Shown: positions 16,452 to 26,770 of the stretch, one piece after another
Layout: each line of letters starts with the position of its first letter
How positions within the stretch are numbered: the first letter of the stretch is position 1
Assembly (NCBI RefSeq): GCF_009982895.1
Contig: NZ_WXZL01000019.1
Location: 1-64,000, forward strand
Length of the DNA stretch: 64,000 bases
Direction: 5' to 3'
Origin: Deinococcus alpinitundrae
Lineage (GTDB): Bacteria > Deinococcota > Deinococci > Deinococcales > Deinococcaceae
Position numbers and translations under genes: made by a program
The notes under the pieces: model-generated
Told to the model about the DNA's origin: nothing
Databases searched by the model: none
Seen by the model: only the letters and a program-made list of their open reading frames with translations

Positions 16452-17750
16452 ATGGTCCGCATTCTGAAATCCGGCATGAATCCCGAGACCCAACTGAACA
16501 TCAGCGAGGGCGTGCAGCACACGGTGCGCGGCATCATCGCCGACATCCGGGTGCGCGGCGACGTGGCCCTGCGTGAGTTGTCTCAGAAGTTCGACGGCTG
16601 GAATCCAGCCTCGTTTCGGCTGAGTGACGAGCAGATCGAGGCGGCCATCAATCAGGTGCCCAGTACGCAACTCGAGTCCATCCGCTTCAGCCTGGAACAG
16701 GTGCGAACCTTTGCCCGAGCGCAGCGCAGCTCGATTCACGACGTCGAGATCGAGACGATTCCCGGCGTGACCCTGGGGCACAAAGTCATTCCGTTGAACT
16801 CGGCGGCCTGCTACGTCCCGGGCGGGCGCTACCCGATGGTCGCCAGCGCCATCATGAGCGTGGCGACGGCCAAAATCGCGGGGGTAGGGCGGGTGCTGGC
16901 AGTGACCCCGCCCAAAGACGGGCAGCCGTATCCGGCGACGGTGGCGACCATGCATCTCGCCGGGGCCGACGAAATCTACATCATGGGTGGGGTGCAGGCA
17001 CTGGCCGCCGTGGCGCTGGGCACCGAGACGATTGCGCCGGTGGACATGCTGGTCGGCCCTGGCAACGCCTACGTGGCCGAGGCCAAGCGCCAGCTCTTCG
17101 GACAGGTGGGCATCGACCTCCTGGCTGGCCCCACCGAGACGCTGGTGATCGCCGACGACTCGGTGGACGCCGAGATGGTCGCCACCGATTTGTTGGGCCA
17201 GGCCGAGCACGGCCCCAACAGCCCGGCGGTGCTGCTGACCACCTCCGAGAAGCTGGCCGGTGAAGTCGCCAGCGAGATAGAACGGCAGCTCGGACAACTC
17301 AAAACGGCTGAGGTGGCGCGGCAAGCCTGGCAGGACTACGGGCAGATTCTCCTGGCCGAAGACGAGGCCGAGATGGTGCGAATGGCCGACGAGATCGCCA
17401 GCGAACACGTGCAGATTCTGACGCGCGACCCGGATTATTTTCTTGAACGAATGACCAACTACGGCTCACTCTTCCTGGGGCCGGAAACCAACGTGGCCTA
17501 CGGCGACAAGGTGATCGGCACCAACCACATTTTGCCGACGGGACGGGCAGCACGCTACACCGGTGGGCTGTGGGTCGGCAAGTATCTCAAGACCGTGACC
17601 TATCAGCGGGCCACCCAGGCCGCCAGCGTCATCGTCGGGCGACACTGCTCGGTCATCTGCGCGGTGGAGGGCTTCGCCGGGCACCAGCGGCAAGCCGATC
17701 TGCGGGTTGAGCGCTACGGCAAGGCTGAACCCGCGCCTGCCACCGATTGA
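16452..17750 (+). CDS. HisD-like NAD-dependent dehydrogenase, copy 2
   Basis: 432 residues, clearly paralogous to the HisD-like gene of the leftward arm. Conserved positions are QAEHG, ASEHVQI (catalytic Glu-His), [15 protein letters not shown] and a C-terminal His in FAGHQRQ. The signature [20 protein letters not shown] is the same non-biosynthetic type. The start ATG 16452 has AAGGAG upstream. The N-terminus is longer than in copy 1 and the NAD-proximal segment ([20 protein letters not shown]) differs, so the two may act on different intermediates. It lies in the middle of the rightward operon, before the regulator. Confidence 0.88.
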   Translation: MVRILKSGMNPETQLNISEGVQHTVRGIIADIRVRGDVALRELSQKFDGWNPASFRLSDEQIEAAINQVPSTQLESIRFSLEQVRTFARAQRSSIHDVEIETIPGVTLGHKVIPLNSAACYVPGGRYPMVASAIMSVATAKIAGVGRVLAVTPPKDGQPYPATVATMHLAGADEIYIMGGVQALAAVALGTETIAPVDMLVGPGNAYVAEAKRQLFGQVGIDLLAGPTETLVIADDSVDAEMVATDLLGQAEHGPNSPAVLLTTSEKLAGEVASEIERQLGQLKTAEVARQAWQDYGQILLAEDEAEMVRMADEIASEHVQILTRDPDYFLERMTNYGSLFLGPETNVAYGDKVIGTNHILPTGRAARYTGGLWVGKYLKTVTYQRATQAASVIVGRHCSVICAVEGFAGHQRQADLRVERYGKAEPAPATD

Positions 17751-17811
17751 GCGCGCAGAGGCGCGGGCCCGGATGCCCAGCGCTGTGAGCGTTTATGCTG
17801 AAGGGAGATTC

Positions 17812-18834
17812 ATGCCCACTTTCCCGCAACTCGCCCTGCCCTCCCGCCGGGTCACGTCCACCGACGTGGCGCGTGAAGCGGGTGTGTCGCAGTCGGCGGT
17901 GTCGCGGGCCTTCACGCCGGGAGCCCACATCAGCGCCCCGACGCGCCGCCGAGTGCTGGAAGCTGCCCAGCGCCTGGGCTATCAGCCGAACGCGATCGCC
18001 CGCAGCCTGGTCACACAGCGCAGCGGCATTGTGGCGCTGATTGTGGGTGATTTGCATAATCCCTTTTATCCGCAGGCGCTCTCACAGTTCGCACAGGAAC
18101 TCGAGGAGCAGGGCAAACGGGCGCTCCTGATCATCCACGATGCCCGGCAAGACGTGCAGGAAACGCTGAACGCCGCGCGCTCGTACCAGATCGAGGCGGC
18201 CATCGTGTTTCCCACCCGCCTCAACGCCGCGCCGCCGAGTCTGGGAGACGTGTCACGCGGCGGCGTGCCGGTGCTGTTGTTTAATCGCCACCTGCCGGGC
18301 CACAACCTGCTCTCGGTGGCGTGCGACAACTTCGCGGGCGGGCGTCTGGCAGCGCAGGTGCTGCTGGACAGCGGGGCCAAGCGGCTGGCGTTTATCGGCG
18401 GCGATCCACAGACCTCGACCCACCAAGACCGACTAGCGGGCTTTACCGAGCGGCTCTCGGAAGCGGGCCTCTCGCCTATTGCCGCACCCGCCGGAAACTT
18501 TCAGTACGACTGGGGCGTGCAGGCGACCCTGGATATGCACGCCGCTGGCGAATGGCCCGACGCTATTTTCGGAGCCAATGACATTGTGGCGATAGGGGTG
18601 CTGGATGCCCTGCGGCACCTGGGCCGCCGGGTGCCCGAGGAGGTCAGTGTGATCGGGTTTGACGACATTCAGGAATCGGCCCGGCTGTCCTACCGCCTGA
18701 CCACCATCCGGCAGCCGCTGGAGCAGATGATTGCCGACGCCTTGCAGGTGATCAGTGATCCCCAGCCCGCCAGCGGCCCGCGCCTCCACCCCGGCGAACT
18801 GATCTGGCGCGAGACCGTGAGGCGCACGCTGTGA
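17812..18834 (+). CDS. LacI-family transcriptional regulator
   Basis: 340 residues from ATG 17812, which has AAGGGAG 5 nt upstream; the longer frame has no such signal. The N-terminal helix-turn-helix is TSTDVAREAGVSQSAVSRAF, followed by the hinge helix (LGYQPNAIARSLVTQRSG) that inserts into the central CpG of LacI operators. Residues about 65-335 form a periplasmic-binding-protein-like sugar sensor (VALIVGDLHNPFYPQALSQF, VIGFDDIQESARLSYRLTTI). It should repress both arms of this locus through the two palindromes at 13951-14078 until a ligand is bound. The rightward operon includes the gene itself, so autoregulation is expected. Its stop overlaps the next start (GTGA). Confidence 0.93.
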   Translation: MPTFPQLALPSRRVTSTDVAREAGVSQSAVSRAFTPGAHISAPTRRRVLEAAQRLGYQPNAIARSLVTQRSGIVALIVGDLHNPFYPQALSQFAQELEEQGKRALLIIHDARQDVQETLNAARSYQIEAAIVFPTRLNAAPPSLGDVSRGGVPVLLFNRHLPGHNLLSVACDNFAGGRLAAQVLLDSGAKRLAFIGGDPQTSTHQDRLAGFTERLSEAGLSPIAAPAGNFQYDWGVQATLDMHAAGEWPDAIFGANDIVAIGVLDALRHLGRRVPEEVSVIGFDDIQESARLSYRLTTIRQPLEQMIADALQVISDPQPASGPRLHPGELIWRETVRRTL

Positions 18835-19583
18835 GTCAAGCGGAGCTGAGTGGACAAGTTGCCCTGGTCACGGGCGGAGCGGGCGGTATCGGCGCGGCCA
18901 TCTGTCAGGCGCTCGCAGGGGCGGGCGCGGCGGTGGTCGTGGGGTTCTCGGGCAACGAGGCGCGGGCACAGGCGCTGGCCAGAGCGCTGCCTGGTGAGGG
19001 CCACCGCGCGCTGCTCACCCGTGTAGACGACAGCACCACGCTCAGCGCCGCCGCCGAGAGCGTCGGGAAAACGGAAGGCCGAATGGACATCTTGGTCAAC
19101 AACGCGGGCCTCACCACGCCGGTGCCCCACGAGGATCTGGAAGGCTTGACTGACGAGTGGATTGACACCATCTTGCGGGTCAACGTGCGCGGCGCGTTCG
19201 CCTGCACACGGGCATTTGCGCCGCTGCTCAGGGCGAGCGGCAACGGCCTGGTGGTCAACATCAGCTCGGTCGCCGGGCGCACGGGCGCGGGCAGCAACGT
19301 TGCCTACTGCGCCAGCAAAGCGGCGCTGGACTCCATGACCCGCAGCCTGGGCCGGGCGCTGGCTCCTGGGATTCGGGTGCTGAGCATCTCGCCCGGCTGG
19401 GTCGACGGCGATTACGCCCAGCGGATGCCCCCTGAACTGATTGCCGAGCAGGCCGCCCGCACGCCGCTAGGCCGCATCGCCCAGCCGCAGGAAGTCGCCC
19501 ACGCGGTGCTGGCCGCCGCCACCCTGCTGACCTTCAGCACCGGCTGCGTGATTCCGGTGGACGGCGGCAGACCGCTCACCTGA
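18831..19583 (+). CDS. Short-chain dehydrogenase/reductase
   Basis: 250 residues, classical SDR: cofactor motif VTGGAGGIGAA (residues 14-24), NNAG (about 90), catalytic Ser in NISSVAGRTG, then Tyr and Lys in VAYCASKAAL. The C-terminus ends IPVDGGRPLT as in FabG-like enzymes. It starts at GTG 18831, coupled to the LacI stop by a 4-nt overlap. It likely oxidises or reduces a hydroxyl/keto group of the imported compound with NAD(P). It is the last gene of the rightward operon. Confidence 0.92.
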   Translation: MSQAELSGQVALVTGGAGGIGAAICQALAGAGAAVVVGFSGNEARAQALARALPGEGHRALLTRVDDSTTLSAAAESVGKTEGRMDILVNNAGLTTPVPHEDLEGLTDEWIDTILRVNVRGAFACTRAFAPLLRASGNGLVVNISSVAGRTGAGSNVAYCASKAALDSMTRSLGRALAPGIRVLSISPGWVDGDYAQRMPPELIAEQAARTPLGRIAQPQEVAHAVLAAATLLTFSTGCVIPVDGGRPLT

Positions 19584-19655
19584 TCAGCGGCGGTGCCCCA
19601 AGCTCCTTCTTCGGGAGGATTTTCTCAAGTTCATCGCTGATCATGTCAATGATGA

Positions 19656-19802
19656 GTGACCTTGAGCCACAGCCGAGTGAGCTTGACGCTGGACATTTAC
19701 GGCCACATGTTCGAGGAGCAGAGGGAGCGGGCGGCGCTGACGCTGAACGACCTAATGAAACGAAGTGACCACGACGATCTTCTGTTGCAAAAGCGGGGTT
19801 GA
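19656..19802 (+). pseudogene. C-terminal scrap of a tyrosine recombinase (integrase)
   Basis: The frame reads HSRVSLTLDIYGHMFEEQRE and continues about 25 more codons to a stop at 19800-19802. This is the end of a phage-type integrase, with the catalytic Tyr in IYGHM and the preceding His-Ser turn. Everything upstream is missing; the frame opens just after a stop at 19653. It lies about 100 bp from two tRNA genes, the usual targets of such integrases, so an element probably once sat here. Confidence 0.75.
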
Positions 19803-19871
19803 AAAAGCTGGTTGCTGTAGTCGTTGCGGCAAGCGTAAAAATTGAGGTTTTTCAGGGTAGCGTAGAAAACG

Positions 19872-19895
19872 AAAAACTCCCTCTGGGAGGGAGTT
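19872..19895 (-). terminator. Terminator of the tRNA unit
   Basis: A 9-bp perfect stem (19875-19883 with 19887-19895) with a 3-nt loop, followed on the minus strand by TTTTC. It is directly downstream of tRNA-Val. Confidence 0.8.
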
Positions 19896-19899
19896 ATAT

Positions 19900-19974
19900 T
19901 GGTAGACCCGAGCAGATTTGAACTGCTGACCCCTACAGTGTCAATGTAGTGCTCTACCCCTGAGCTACGGATCT
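19900..19974 (-). tRNA. tRNA-Val (anticodon GAC)
   Basis: 75 nt with encoded CCA. The acceptor stem AGATCCG / CGGGTCT contains one G-T wobble. The anticodon stem is CTACA / TGTAG with loop TTGACAC giving anticodon GAC, and the T arm carries GTTCAAATC. It is co-oriented with tRNA-Cys 20 nt upstream, so both are probably cut from one transcript. Confidence 0.93.
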
Positions 19975-19994
19975 ATGGTTGGGGCAAAAAAGTT

Positions 19995-20070
<76 letters not shown>

Positions 20071-20195
20071 CGTGTGGGGCAGGCCGGATGACCCGTTTCT
20101 CCCAGCGGCATGAATAGTAGCATGGCCTTTGAGGGCTGTCAAAACCCCGCCGCCAATGTGCTGCGCTCACCATTTCAGCGGGGTAGCATGGCCGC

Positions 20196-21524
20196 ATGCG
20201 AATCCTGCACGTGGCCTCCGAGGCGTACCCGTTTTCCCGTACCGGCGGACTGGCCGACGTGATGGCCGCCTTGCCCGCCGAACTCGCCCGGCTGGGCCAC
20301 CAGGCCACCGTCCTCTCGCCCTGGTACGCCGATCTGGTCGGCACCCCCCACGAGATCTGGCGCGGCGGCGACGTGCGGCTGGGCGAATTGACCGAAGGCG
20401 GCGTGCGCTTTTTGTTTCTGGAAACGCCCGCCTTCAAGAGAAGGGGCATCTACCATCCCGACGACGTGCAGCGCTTCTCGGCCTGGGGGCAACTGATCTT
20501 GCCGGTGCTCGCGGCCTGCGGCGTGCGCTTCGACGTGCTGCACGGCCACGACTGGGCCGCCGGGCTGGTGGTCGCCCACGCCCGGCTGCGCCACATCCCC
20601 AGCGTTTTCACCATTCACAATTTGCAGTACCAGGGCAGATGGAACATTCACGACGGCTTTGCCTGGACCGGCCTGCCGCAGTGGTTCAACAGCGCACAGG
20701 GCGTGGAGTTCTACGACGACCTCAATTTGATGAAAGCCGGCCTGGTCTACGCCGGGCACGTCACCACCGTCAGCCCGACCTACGCCCAGGAAATCACCAC
20801 GCCCGAATTCGGCGAGGGGCTGGAAGGGGTGCTGCAAGATCGGCTCGCCGAGGGCCGACTCTCGGGCGTCATCAACGGGCTGGACCAGGAGCGCTGGAAC
20901 CCGCGCACCGATGGCCACGTGTTGCCCTACGCCAGCATGACGGCCAAGGCGGCCAACGTGGCGGCGCTGCGGGCCGACTTCCAGCTTGATGACGCCCCGA
21001 TTCTGAGCTGCGTATCGCGCCTGGCGGTACAGAAAGGCCTGGATATCCTGCTGGCGGCCCTGCCGGAGATCGTCAAGACCTGGAACGTGGTGCTGCTCGG
21101 CAGCGGCGACGTGCAGCTCGAAGCCGCCTTCGCCGGCTGGGCACGCCGCTCGCCCAGGGTGCGCCACGTCACTGGCATGAACGAGGCCCTGTCGCACCGC
21201 CTGTACGCCGGGGCACACGCCTTTGCTATGCCCAGCCGCTTCGAGCCGTGCGGGTTGTCGCAGATGATCGCCCTGCGCTACGGCACGCCGCCGGTGGCCC
21301 GCCGCACCGGGGGACTCGCCGACACTGTACCGGAGGAAATCGGCTTTCTGTTCGACGATCCGACCCCCGAAGCGTTTCTGGAAGCGCTCGGCCGCGCCGC
21401 CGCCCTGGTGACCAGGCCGAGAACCTGGAACGCCAGGGCCAAACTCGGTCTACCACTCGACTTCTCGTGGGAAGGCCCGGCCAAACGCTACCTGGAGATT
21501 TACGGAGAGGTGATGGCCGAGTAA
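20196..21524 (+). CDS. glgA: Glycogen synthase (ADP-glucose type, GT5)
   Basis: 442 residues. The ADP-glucose-binding start motif RTGGLADVMAALPAELARLG (a KXGGL variant with Arg-Thr) is at residues 16-35. The C-terminal GT-B donor site is complete: SRFEPCGLSQMIALRYGTPP (about 349-368), with the catalytic Glu, followed by RRTGGLADTV. It elongates alpha-1,4-glucan from ADP-glucose in the cytosol. The start ATG 20196 has no Shine-Dalgarno sequence but has TAGCAT 6 nt upstream, a leaderless promoter-start arrangement. It is a single-gene unit with no other glg gene beside it. It is slightly shorter than E. coli GlgA (477). Confidence 0.95.
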   Translation: MRILHVASEAYPFSRTGGLADVMAALPAELARLGHQATVLSPWYADLVGTPHEIWRGGDVRLGELTEGGVRFLFLETPAFKRRGIYHPDDVQRFSAWGQLILPVLAACGVRFDVLHGHDWAAGLVVAHARLRHIPSVFTIHNLQYQGRWNIHDGFAWTGLPQWFNSAQGVEFYDDLNLMKAGLVYAGHVTTVSPTYAQEITTPEFGEGLEGVLQDRLAEGRLSGVINGLDQERWNPRTDGHVLPYASMTAKAANVAALRADFQLDDAPILSCVSRLAVQKGLDILLAALPEIVKTWNVVLLGSGDVQLEAAFAGWARRSPRVRHVTGMNEALSHRLYAGAHAFAMPSRFEPCGLSQMIALRYGTPPVARRTGGLADTVPEEIGFLFDDPTPEAFLEALGRAAALVTRPRTWNARAKLGLPLDFSWEGPAKRYLEIYGEVMAE

Positions 21525-21828
21525 GGCAAGTGAGCGGGAAGGCAAATCGCTTCGTTCATGCACCCCTCCCGCGACCCATTCCCCTCAATGGGCATAGGCC
21601 GAATTCCTGAGACGAATCCCGCCTTCCATCTTCGACTGGCCCGGCAAGTCTTCGGCGCAGCGCCCACACCGTGACCCTCTACACCCCAGTCTGGAAAGTC
21701 GGCGCAGGCAGCGGAACCATGCCGAGCGTAGCAACCTGATCCCCTCTCCCCAGGCCGCTCTCAAGGGGAGAGACGCCACAAGTCCAACTCCCCTTCCACC
21801 CCAACCCCCACGCGCTACCATACCCGGC
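21525..21828. other. Intergenic stretch without a gene
   Basis: No coding or RNA gene seen. It contains two pyrimidine-rich segments and a hairpin-forming CCCTCTCCCC / GGGGAGAG pair (about 21743-21770) that resembles a small dispersed intergenic repeat. TACCAT at 21816-21821 is the -10 element of the next gene. Confidence 0.4.
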
Positions 21829-22620
21829 GTGAAACTCGCCGTCGTCCTCGTCTCCCCCAAAACCTCCGGCAACGTCGGCGCGGCGGCGCGGGCCATGCTC
21901 AACATGGGCGCAGACGACCTGCGCATCGTCGCGCCCAGGTGTGATTACAAGGACTCGGCCAGCCGGGCGATGGCCGTCCACGCCGCTCTCCTGCTGGAAC
22001 GTGCCCAGGTCTACACCGAACTCAAAGACGCCATTCAGGACTGTGACCTGGTGGTGGGCACCAGTGCCCGCGTGCGCGCCGACCTCGCGCCGCCGCAGCA
22101 CCCCGCCCAGGTGCGGCCCCTGGTGCGCGGAGCTGATCTTACGGCGCTGGTGTTCGGGCCCGAGGAGTCGGGCCTCAACAACGCCGATCTGGAACTGTGC
22201 CGGGTGATTATGCAGGTGCCCACCGCCGCTTACGCCAGCCTCAATCTGGCCCAGGCGGTCTTGCTGAGTTGTTACGAGTTTTTGCAGTCCGAAAGCGGGC
22301 CGCCCTCACCGGACCATGCGCCCGAAGCCGGGCATATATCGAGCTTCCCGGCGCGCAAACTGGCCCTCAGCAGCGAGATGGAGGGGCTGTACGGGCACCT
22401 GAGGGACGTGATGATGCTCACCGGCTACACCGACGCGGTGCGCGCCCGGCATACCCTGCGGCTGTGGCGGGTGGCACTCGACCGGGGGGCCTTCAGCTCG
22501 GCGGAAGTGCGGCTGGTGCGCGGGTTGCTGCGGCAGGTGCAGTGGAAGGTGGGGCGCGTGCAGCAGGCCGCAGGACAGGAACCATCCGGCCAACCCGAGA
22601 CCCTTCCGATAGACGAGTAG
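21829..22620 (+). CDS. TrmH/SpoU-family RNA 2'-O-methyltransferase (TrmJ-like)
   Basis: 263 residues of the SPOUT class. The three motifs are present: VVLVSPKTSGNVGAAARAML (residues 5-24, with the catalytic-site Asn and Arg), VFGPEESGLNN (about 107-117) and the knot loop YASLNLAQAVLLSCYE (about 132-147). The sequence is of the TrmJ type, which methylates the ribose of nucleotide 32 in tRNA. A C-terminal extension (about 200-263) is helical. It starts at GTG 21829 with TACCAT 7 nt upstream (leaderless). Related rRNA methyltransferases cannot be excluded. Confidence 0.85.
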   Translation: MKLAVVLVSPKTSGNVGAAARAMLNMGADDLRIVAPRCDYKDSASRAMAVHAALLLERAQVYTELKDAIQDCDLVVGTSARVRADLAPPQHPAQVRPLVRGADLTALVFGPEESGLNNADLELCRVIMQVPTAAYASLNLAQAVLLSCYEFLQSESGPPSPDHAPEAGHISSFPARKLALSSEMEGLYGHLRDVMMLTGYTDAVRARHTLRLWRVALDRGAFSSAEVRLVRGLLRQVQWKVGRVQQAAGQEPSGQPETLPIDE

Positions 22621-22668
22621 TCTTTCCCCACTACGGTCTGCTAGAGCGCGCTGCTCTACAGTCGGGGG

Positions 22669-24465
22669 GTGAGCCTTCCCCCCAGCACCCCTGCCGAGCG
22701 GCCCGCTGTCAGCTTGAACAACTTTCAGCCGCACGGCGGCAGGTTGCTGTCGCGCACGGTGCTGCTGACCCGCAATTTGCTGCCGCTGCTGATCGTGCTG
22801 GTGGTGGTGGCCTACGAGGAAATGTTCATTCCGCTAGGTGACGCCAGCTTTGGTCGCCTGGCCCACTTGGCCTTTTACGGCCTGGCCGGGCCGCTGGTCA
22901 CCTTCTTCACTATCCAGTGGATCGCCGAGGGCGTGCAGGCCCGCGAACAGGCCGAAGCCGAGCTGCGCGGCTTGTACGCCGAGCTGAGCGCCTCGCACGA
23001 GCGCATGAGTGCTTTGCAGCACCTGATGCGGGAAGTCTCGGAACCCGCCGACCTGGAAACGCTGCTGGACGTGGCGGTGCGCGGCGCGCAGGCGGCCACC
23101 GGGGCCGCGTCGGTACAAGCCGAGTTGCGCGGCAACATGCAGGGCATGGTCGGGCCGACGGTGGCTGGACTGACTGAAGCGGGGCTGAGCGTTCGCAGCG
23201 GCGGGCTGAGCCGTCAGCTGGGCGACCCGGGGCGCTATCAGGTCAATGTGGTGCTACGCCCTGACGGCGAACTGCTGGGCGAGTTGCGGCTGAGTTTCGC
23301 CGAGCCGCCCAGCAGCGATACCCGCGAACTGATTGCCGCCATCGGCTCCGAACTCGGCAGCGCGGTGCTGAGCACCCAGCGGCGCACCCGCGACCTGATT
23401 ACCCTGTTTGAAGTCGATCAATCGATCCGCGCCGAGCGCAATATGCAGCGTCTGCTGGCCCGCGTTACCGGCAACATTGCCGGGCGGGTACAGGCCAGCG
23501 CCCGCGCCGCCTTCCTGACCGACCAGGACGGAATGCTGCGCCTAGAGTATGCCCGCGATCCCGGCGGCGAAATCCGCAGCGGCGGCGCGCTCCCCGACTT
23601 CGTGCGGCGCATCGCCGAGGGCGGGCAGCCGGGGGTCGCCACTCCCCAGGAAGCCGCCGAGGTCTTTCCCGGCGTGCAGGCTGCACTTGCCCTGCCGATG
23701 CACAGCGAGGACGGGTTGGTGGGCGTGATCGTGCTGGGCGGAGAGGGCACCTTCGAAAAGGAACGCACGCCGCTGCTGGCCCTGCTGGCCTCGCAGGCGA
23801 CGCTGGCGGTGCGCAACGCCCGCGCCTACCTGTATTCCGAGGAGCTGGCCATCGGCGAGGAGCGCAACCGCATCGCCCGCGAGATTCACGACGGCGTGGC
23901 ACAGTCGCTGGCATTTTGCGCCATCAAGCTCGACGTGGTGGCCCGCCAGATTCCCAGCAACCCGGCCCAGGCCGTGATGGACGTGCAGGAAGCCGGGGCG
24001 CTACTGCGCGAACAGATCCGCGAGGTGCGCCGCAGCATCTTCGCCCTGCGCCCGATTGATCTGGAGCGCTACGGCCTGCTGGAAACCGTGCGGCGCTACG
24101 TCCTCGATTTCGGCGAGCAGCACGGCATCAAGGTGCAGCTCGACGTGCAGGGCGACATTCACCTCGCGCCGGGTGACGAGGCGGTGGTGTTCCGAATCGT
24201 GCAGGAAAGCCTCAACAACGTCGCCAAGCACGCCCGCGCCGCCAGCGTGGTGGTGCGCCTGAGCGGCAACCACAGCGTGCGGCTGAGCATCGAGGACGAC
24301 GGCCAGGGCTTCGATCCGGCCCAGGTCAGCGGGCGGGTTAGCAGCGCGGGCGGGCTGGGACTGGTGCAGATGCGAGAGCGCGTCGAGTCGCGCGGCGGTT
24401 CTTACCGGGTCGAGAGCGAGGCCGGGCGCGGCACCCGCATTGAGGCCCGGTTGCCGCAGGGCTAG
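22669..24465 (+). CDS. Membrane GAF-domain sensor histidine kinase (NarL-type)
   Basis: 598 residues. Two membrane helices lie near residues 31-47 (NLLPLLIVLVVVAYEEMF) and 62-84, then a coiled segment, two GAF-like domains (about 115-225 and 245-385), a HisKA_3 dimerisation domain with phospho-acceptor His in ERNRIAREIHDGVAQSL (about 405), and an ATPase domain with the N box NNVAKHAR and G boxes DDGQGFDP and GGLGLVQMRERV. This class phosphorylates NarL/LuxR-type response regulators, but no regulator gene is adjacent, so it is an orphan here. It starts at GTG 22669 with TACAGT 6 nt upstream (leaderless). The signal sensed is unknown. Confidence 0.92.
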   Translation: MSLPPSTPAERPAVSLNNFQPHGGRLLSRTVLLTRNLLPLLIVLVVVAYEEMFIPLGDASFGRLAHLAFYGLAGPLVTFFTIQWIAEGVQAREQAEAELRGLYAELSASHERMSALQHLMREVSEPADLETLLDVAVRGAQAATGAASVQAELRGNMQGMVGPTVAGLTEAGLSVRSGGLSRQLGDPGRYQVNVVLRPDGELLGELRLSFAEPPSSDTRELIAAIGSELGSAVLSTQRRTRDLITLFEVDQSIRAERNMQRLLARVTGNIAGRVQASARAAFLTDQDGMLRLEYARDPGGEIRSGGALPDFVRRIAEGGQPGVATPQEAAEVFPGVQAALALPMHSEDGLVGVIVLGGEGTFEKERTPLLALLASQATLAVRNARAYLYSEELAIGEERNRIAREIHDGVAQSLAFCAIKLDVVARQIPSNPAQAVMDVQEAGALLREQIREVRRSIFALRPIDLERYGLLETVRRYVLDFGEQHGIKVQLDVQGDIHLAPGDEAVVFRIVQESLNNVAKHARAASVVVRLSGNHSVRLSIEDDGQGFDPAQVSGRVSSAGGLGLVQMRERVESRGGSYRVESEAGRGTRIEARLPQG

Positions 24466-24509
24466 CGGTGGAGTGGAGTGGGCTAGGGGCGCTACGCTAT
24501 GCTGCTCTC

Positions 24510-25007
24510 ATGAAGAGAACAACACTGGCGGCGGCGCTGTTCGGAGCGAGCCTGTCGGGCCTGAATCTGTCAGGTGCAGGTGCGCAGACGGGCAGCTTCT
24601 TCCTCACCACTACACCCGAGAGACTGACCCGCTTCCTGAAGGCGGCAGGCTACACCGTCACGCTCGACCGCAGCGGCGAGCAGCCGTTTCTCAAGCTCGA
24701 AAACATCGACGACGGCACCGACTTCTACCTCGATTTTCTAAGCTGCAACGCCAGCAGTTGTGACGCCGTGTTCGCCAACGTCCTCTACGACCCCAAAGAC
24801 TTCAAGCAGGCCCCGACCCTCGCTTCAGTCAACGCCTGGAACCAGGACTACTCCACCCAGGCCTACCTCGACGACGAGAATAAGCCGCACCTGATCAGCA
24901 CCTACAGCTTCGTGGGCGGCTTTACCAGCGCCAATTTCGTCGCCTGGGTCAAGGACTTCTACGGCGATCTGGACGCCTACCACCAGTTTCTGGACAAAGC
25001 GAAGTGA
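24510..25007 (+). CDS. Exported YbjN-domain protein
   Basis: 165 residues from ATG 24510, chosen because a signal peptide (MKRTTLAAALFGASLSGLNL, cleavage likely after GAGA) starts there and TATGCT lies 6 nt upstream (leaderless). The mature part resembles a YbjN-type sensory/chaperone-like fold: TPERLTRFLKAAGYTVTLDR, then LENIDDGTDFYLDFLSCNAS, ending in ANFVAWVKDFYGDLDAYHQF. Two Cys in SCNASSC could pair. Role unknown. Confidence 0.75.
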   Translation: MKRTTLAAALFGASLSGLNLSGAGAQTGSFFLTTTPERLTRFLKAAGYTVTLDRSGEQPFLKLENIDDGTDFYLDFLSCNASSCDAVFANVLYDPKDFKQAPTLASVNAWNQDYSTQAYLDDENKPHLISTYSFVGGFTSANFVAWVKDFYGDLDAYHQFLDKAK

Positions 25008-25022
25008 AAATCTGAGCCGCTC

Positions 25023-25427
25023 CTAGTTCAGCGTCCGGGTTTCCGGCACCGCCAGCACGAACATCGGAATCTGTGCCCGGCCCGGCTGGCCCCAGGCGTC
25101 GCGCAGTTCGAAGTGGCCGGTCATCTGGCCCGGCGCGTCCTCGAGAGTCACGAAGCTGTCGTAGACGTAGACGCCGCCCGGCGCGATCACCGGCTGCTCA
25201 CCGACGACGCCCTCGCCCTGCACCCGTGTCTCGCGCCCGCCGCCGTCGGTGATGTGCCACTCGCGGCCCAGCACCTGCCAGGAATCGGCGGCGTGGTTCT
25301 CGATGCGGATCACGTAACTGAACACCTGCCGTTCCGGACGCGAGTGGGCGGCCAGATGTGACACCGTGACACTGACCCACACGTCGGGCGTGGCCAGTTG
25401 TGGCAAGGATGCGGGCATTTCGGACAT
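25023..25427 (-). CDS. apaG: ApaG-family protein
   Basis: 134 residues, close to the usual ApaG size (about 125). The all-beta ApaG fold is recognisable: FSYVIRIENHAADSWQVLGR, WHITDGGGRETRVQGEGVVG, then PGGVYVYDSFVTLEDAPGQM. Family members affect Co/Mg resistance and dinucleotide polyphosphate levels; the molecular role is unclear. ATG 25427 is preferred because TATGCT sits 7 nt upstream. It is divergent from the M42 peptidase gene, with both promoters packed into about 50 bp. Confidence 0.85.
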   Translation of the reverse strand: MSEMPASLPQLATPDVWVSVTVSHLAAHSRPERQVFSYVIRIENHAADSWQVLGREWHITDGGGRETRVQGEGVVGEQPVIAPGGVYVYDSFVTLEDAPGQMTGHFELRDAWGQPGRAQIPMFVLAVPETRTLN

Positions 25428-25479
25428 GCAAGAAAGCATAAAGCACCCGGCCCCGAGCAGGGCGCTTATGCTCATGCCT

Positions 25480-26571
<1,092 letters not shown>

Positions 26572-26770
26572 AAGCGGTTCGGCCTGGCTGTAGTCCCTAT
26601 TGTGCGAATCTTCACGATGGGGACCGAATTTCATTGAAGGTTTAAGCTGACCCGTATGCTCTGAACGCGGCGGCTTTTTTCAAAACGTCGTCCGCACAAG
26701 CGGATGGAGAGGACCTGCCCAGCTTGTGCTTGGCGACTTCGCCGCGCTTTCAAGAAGGGGAGGACTTCCT

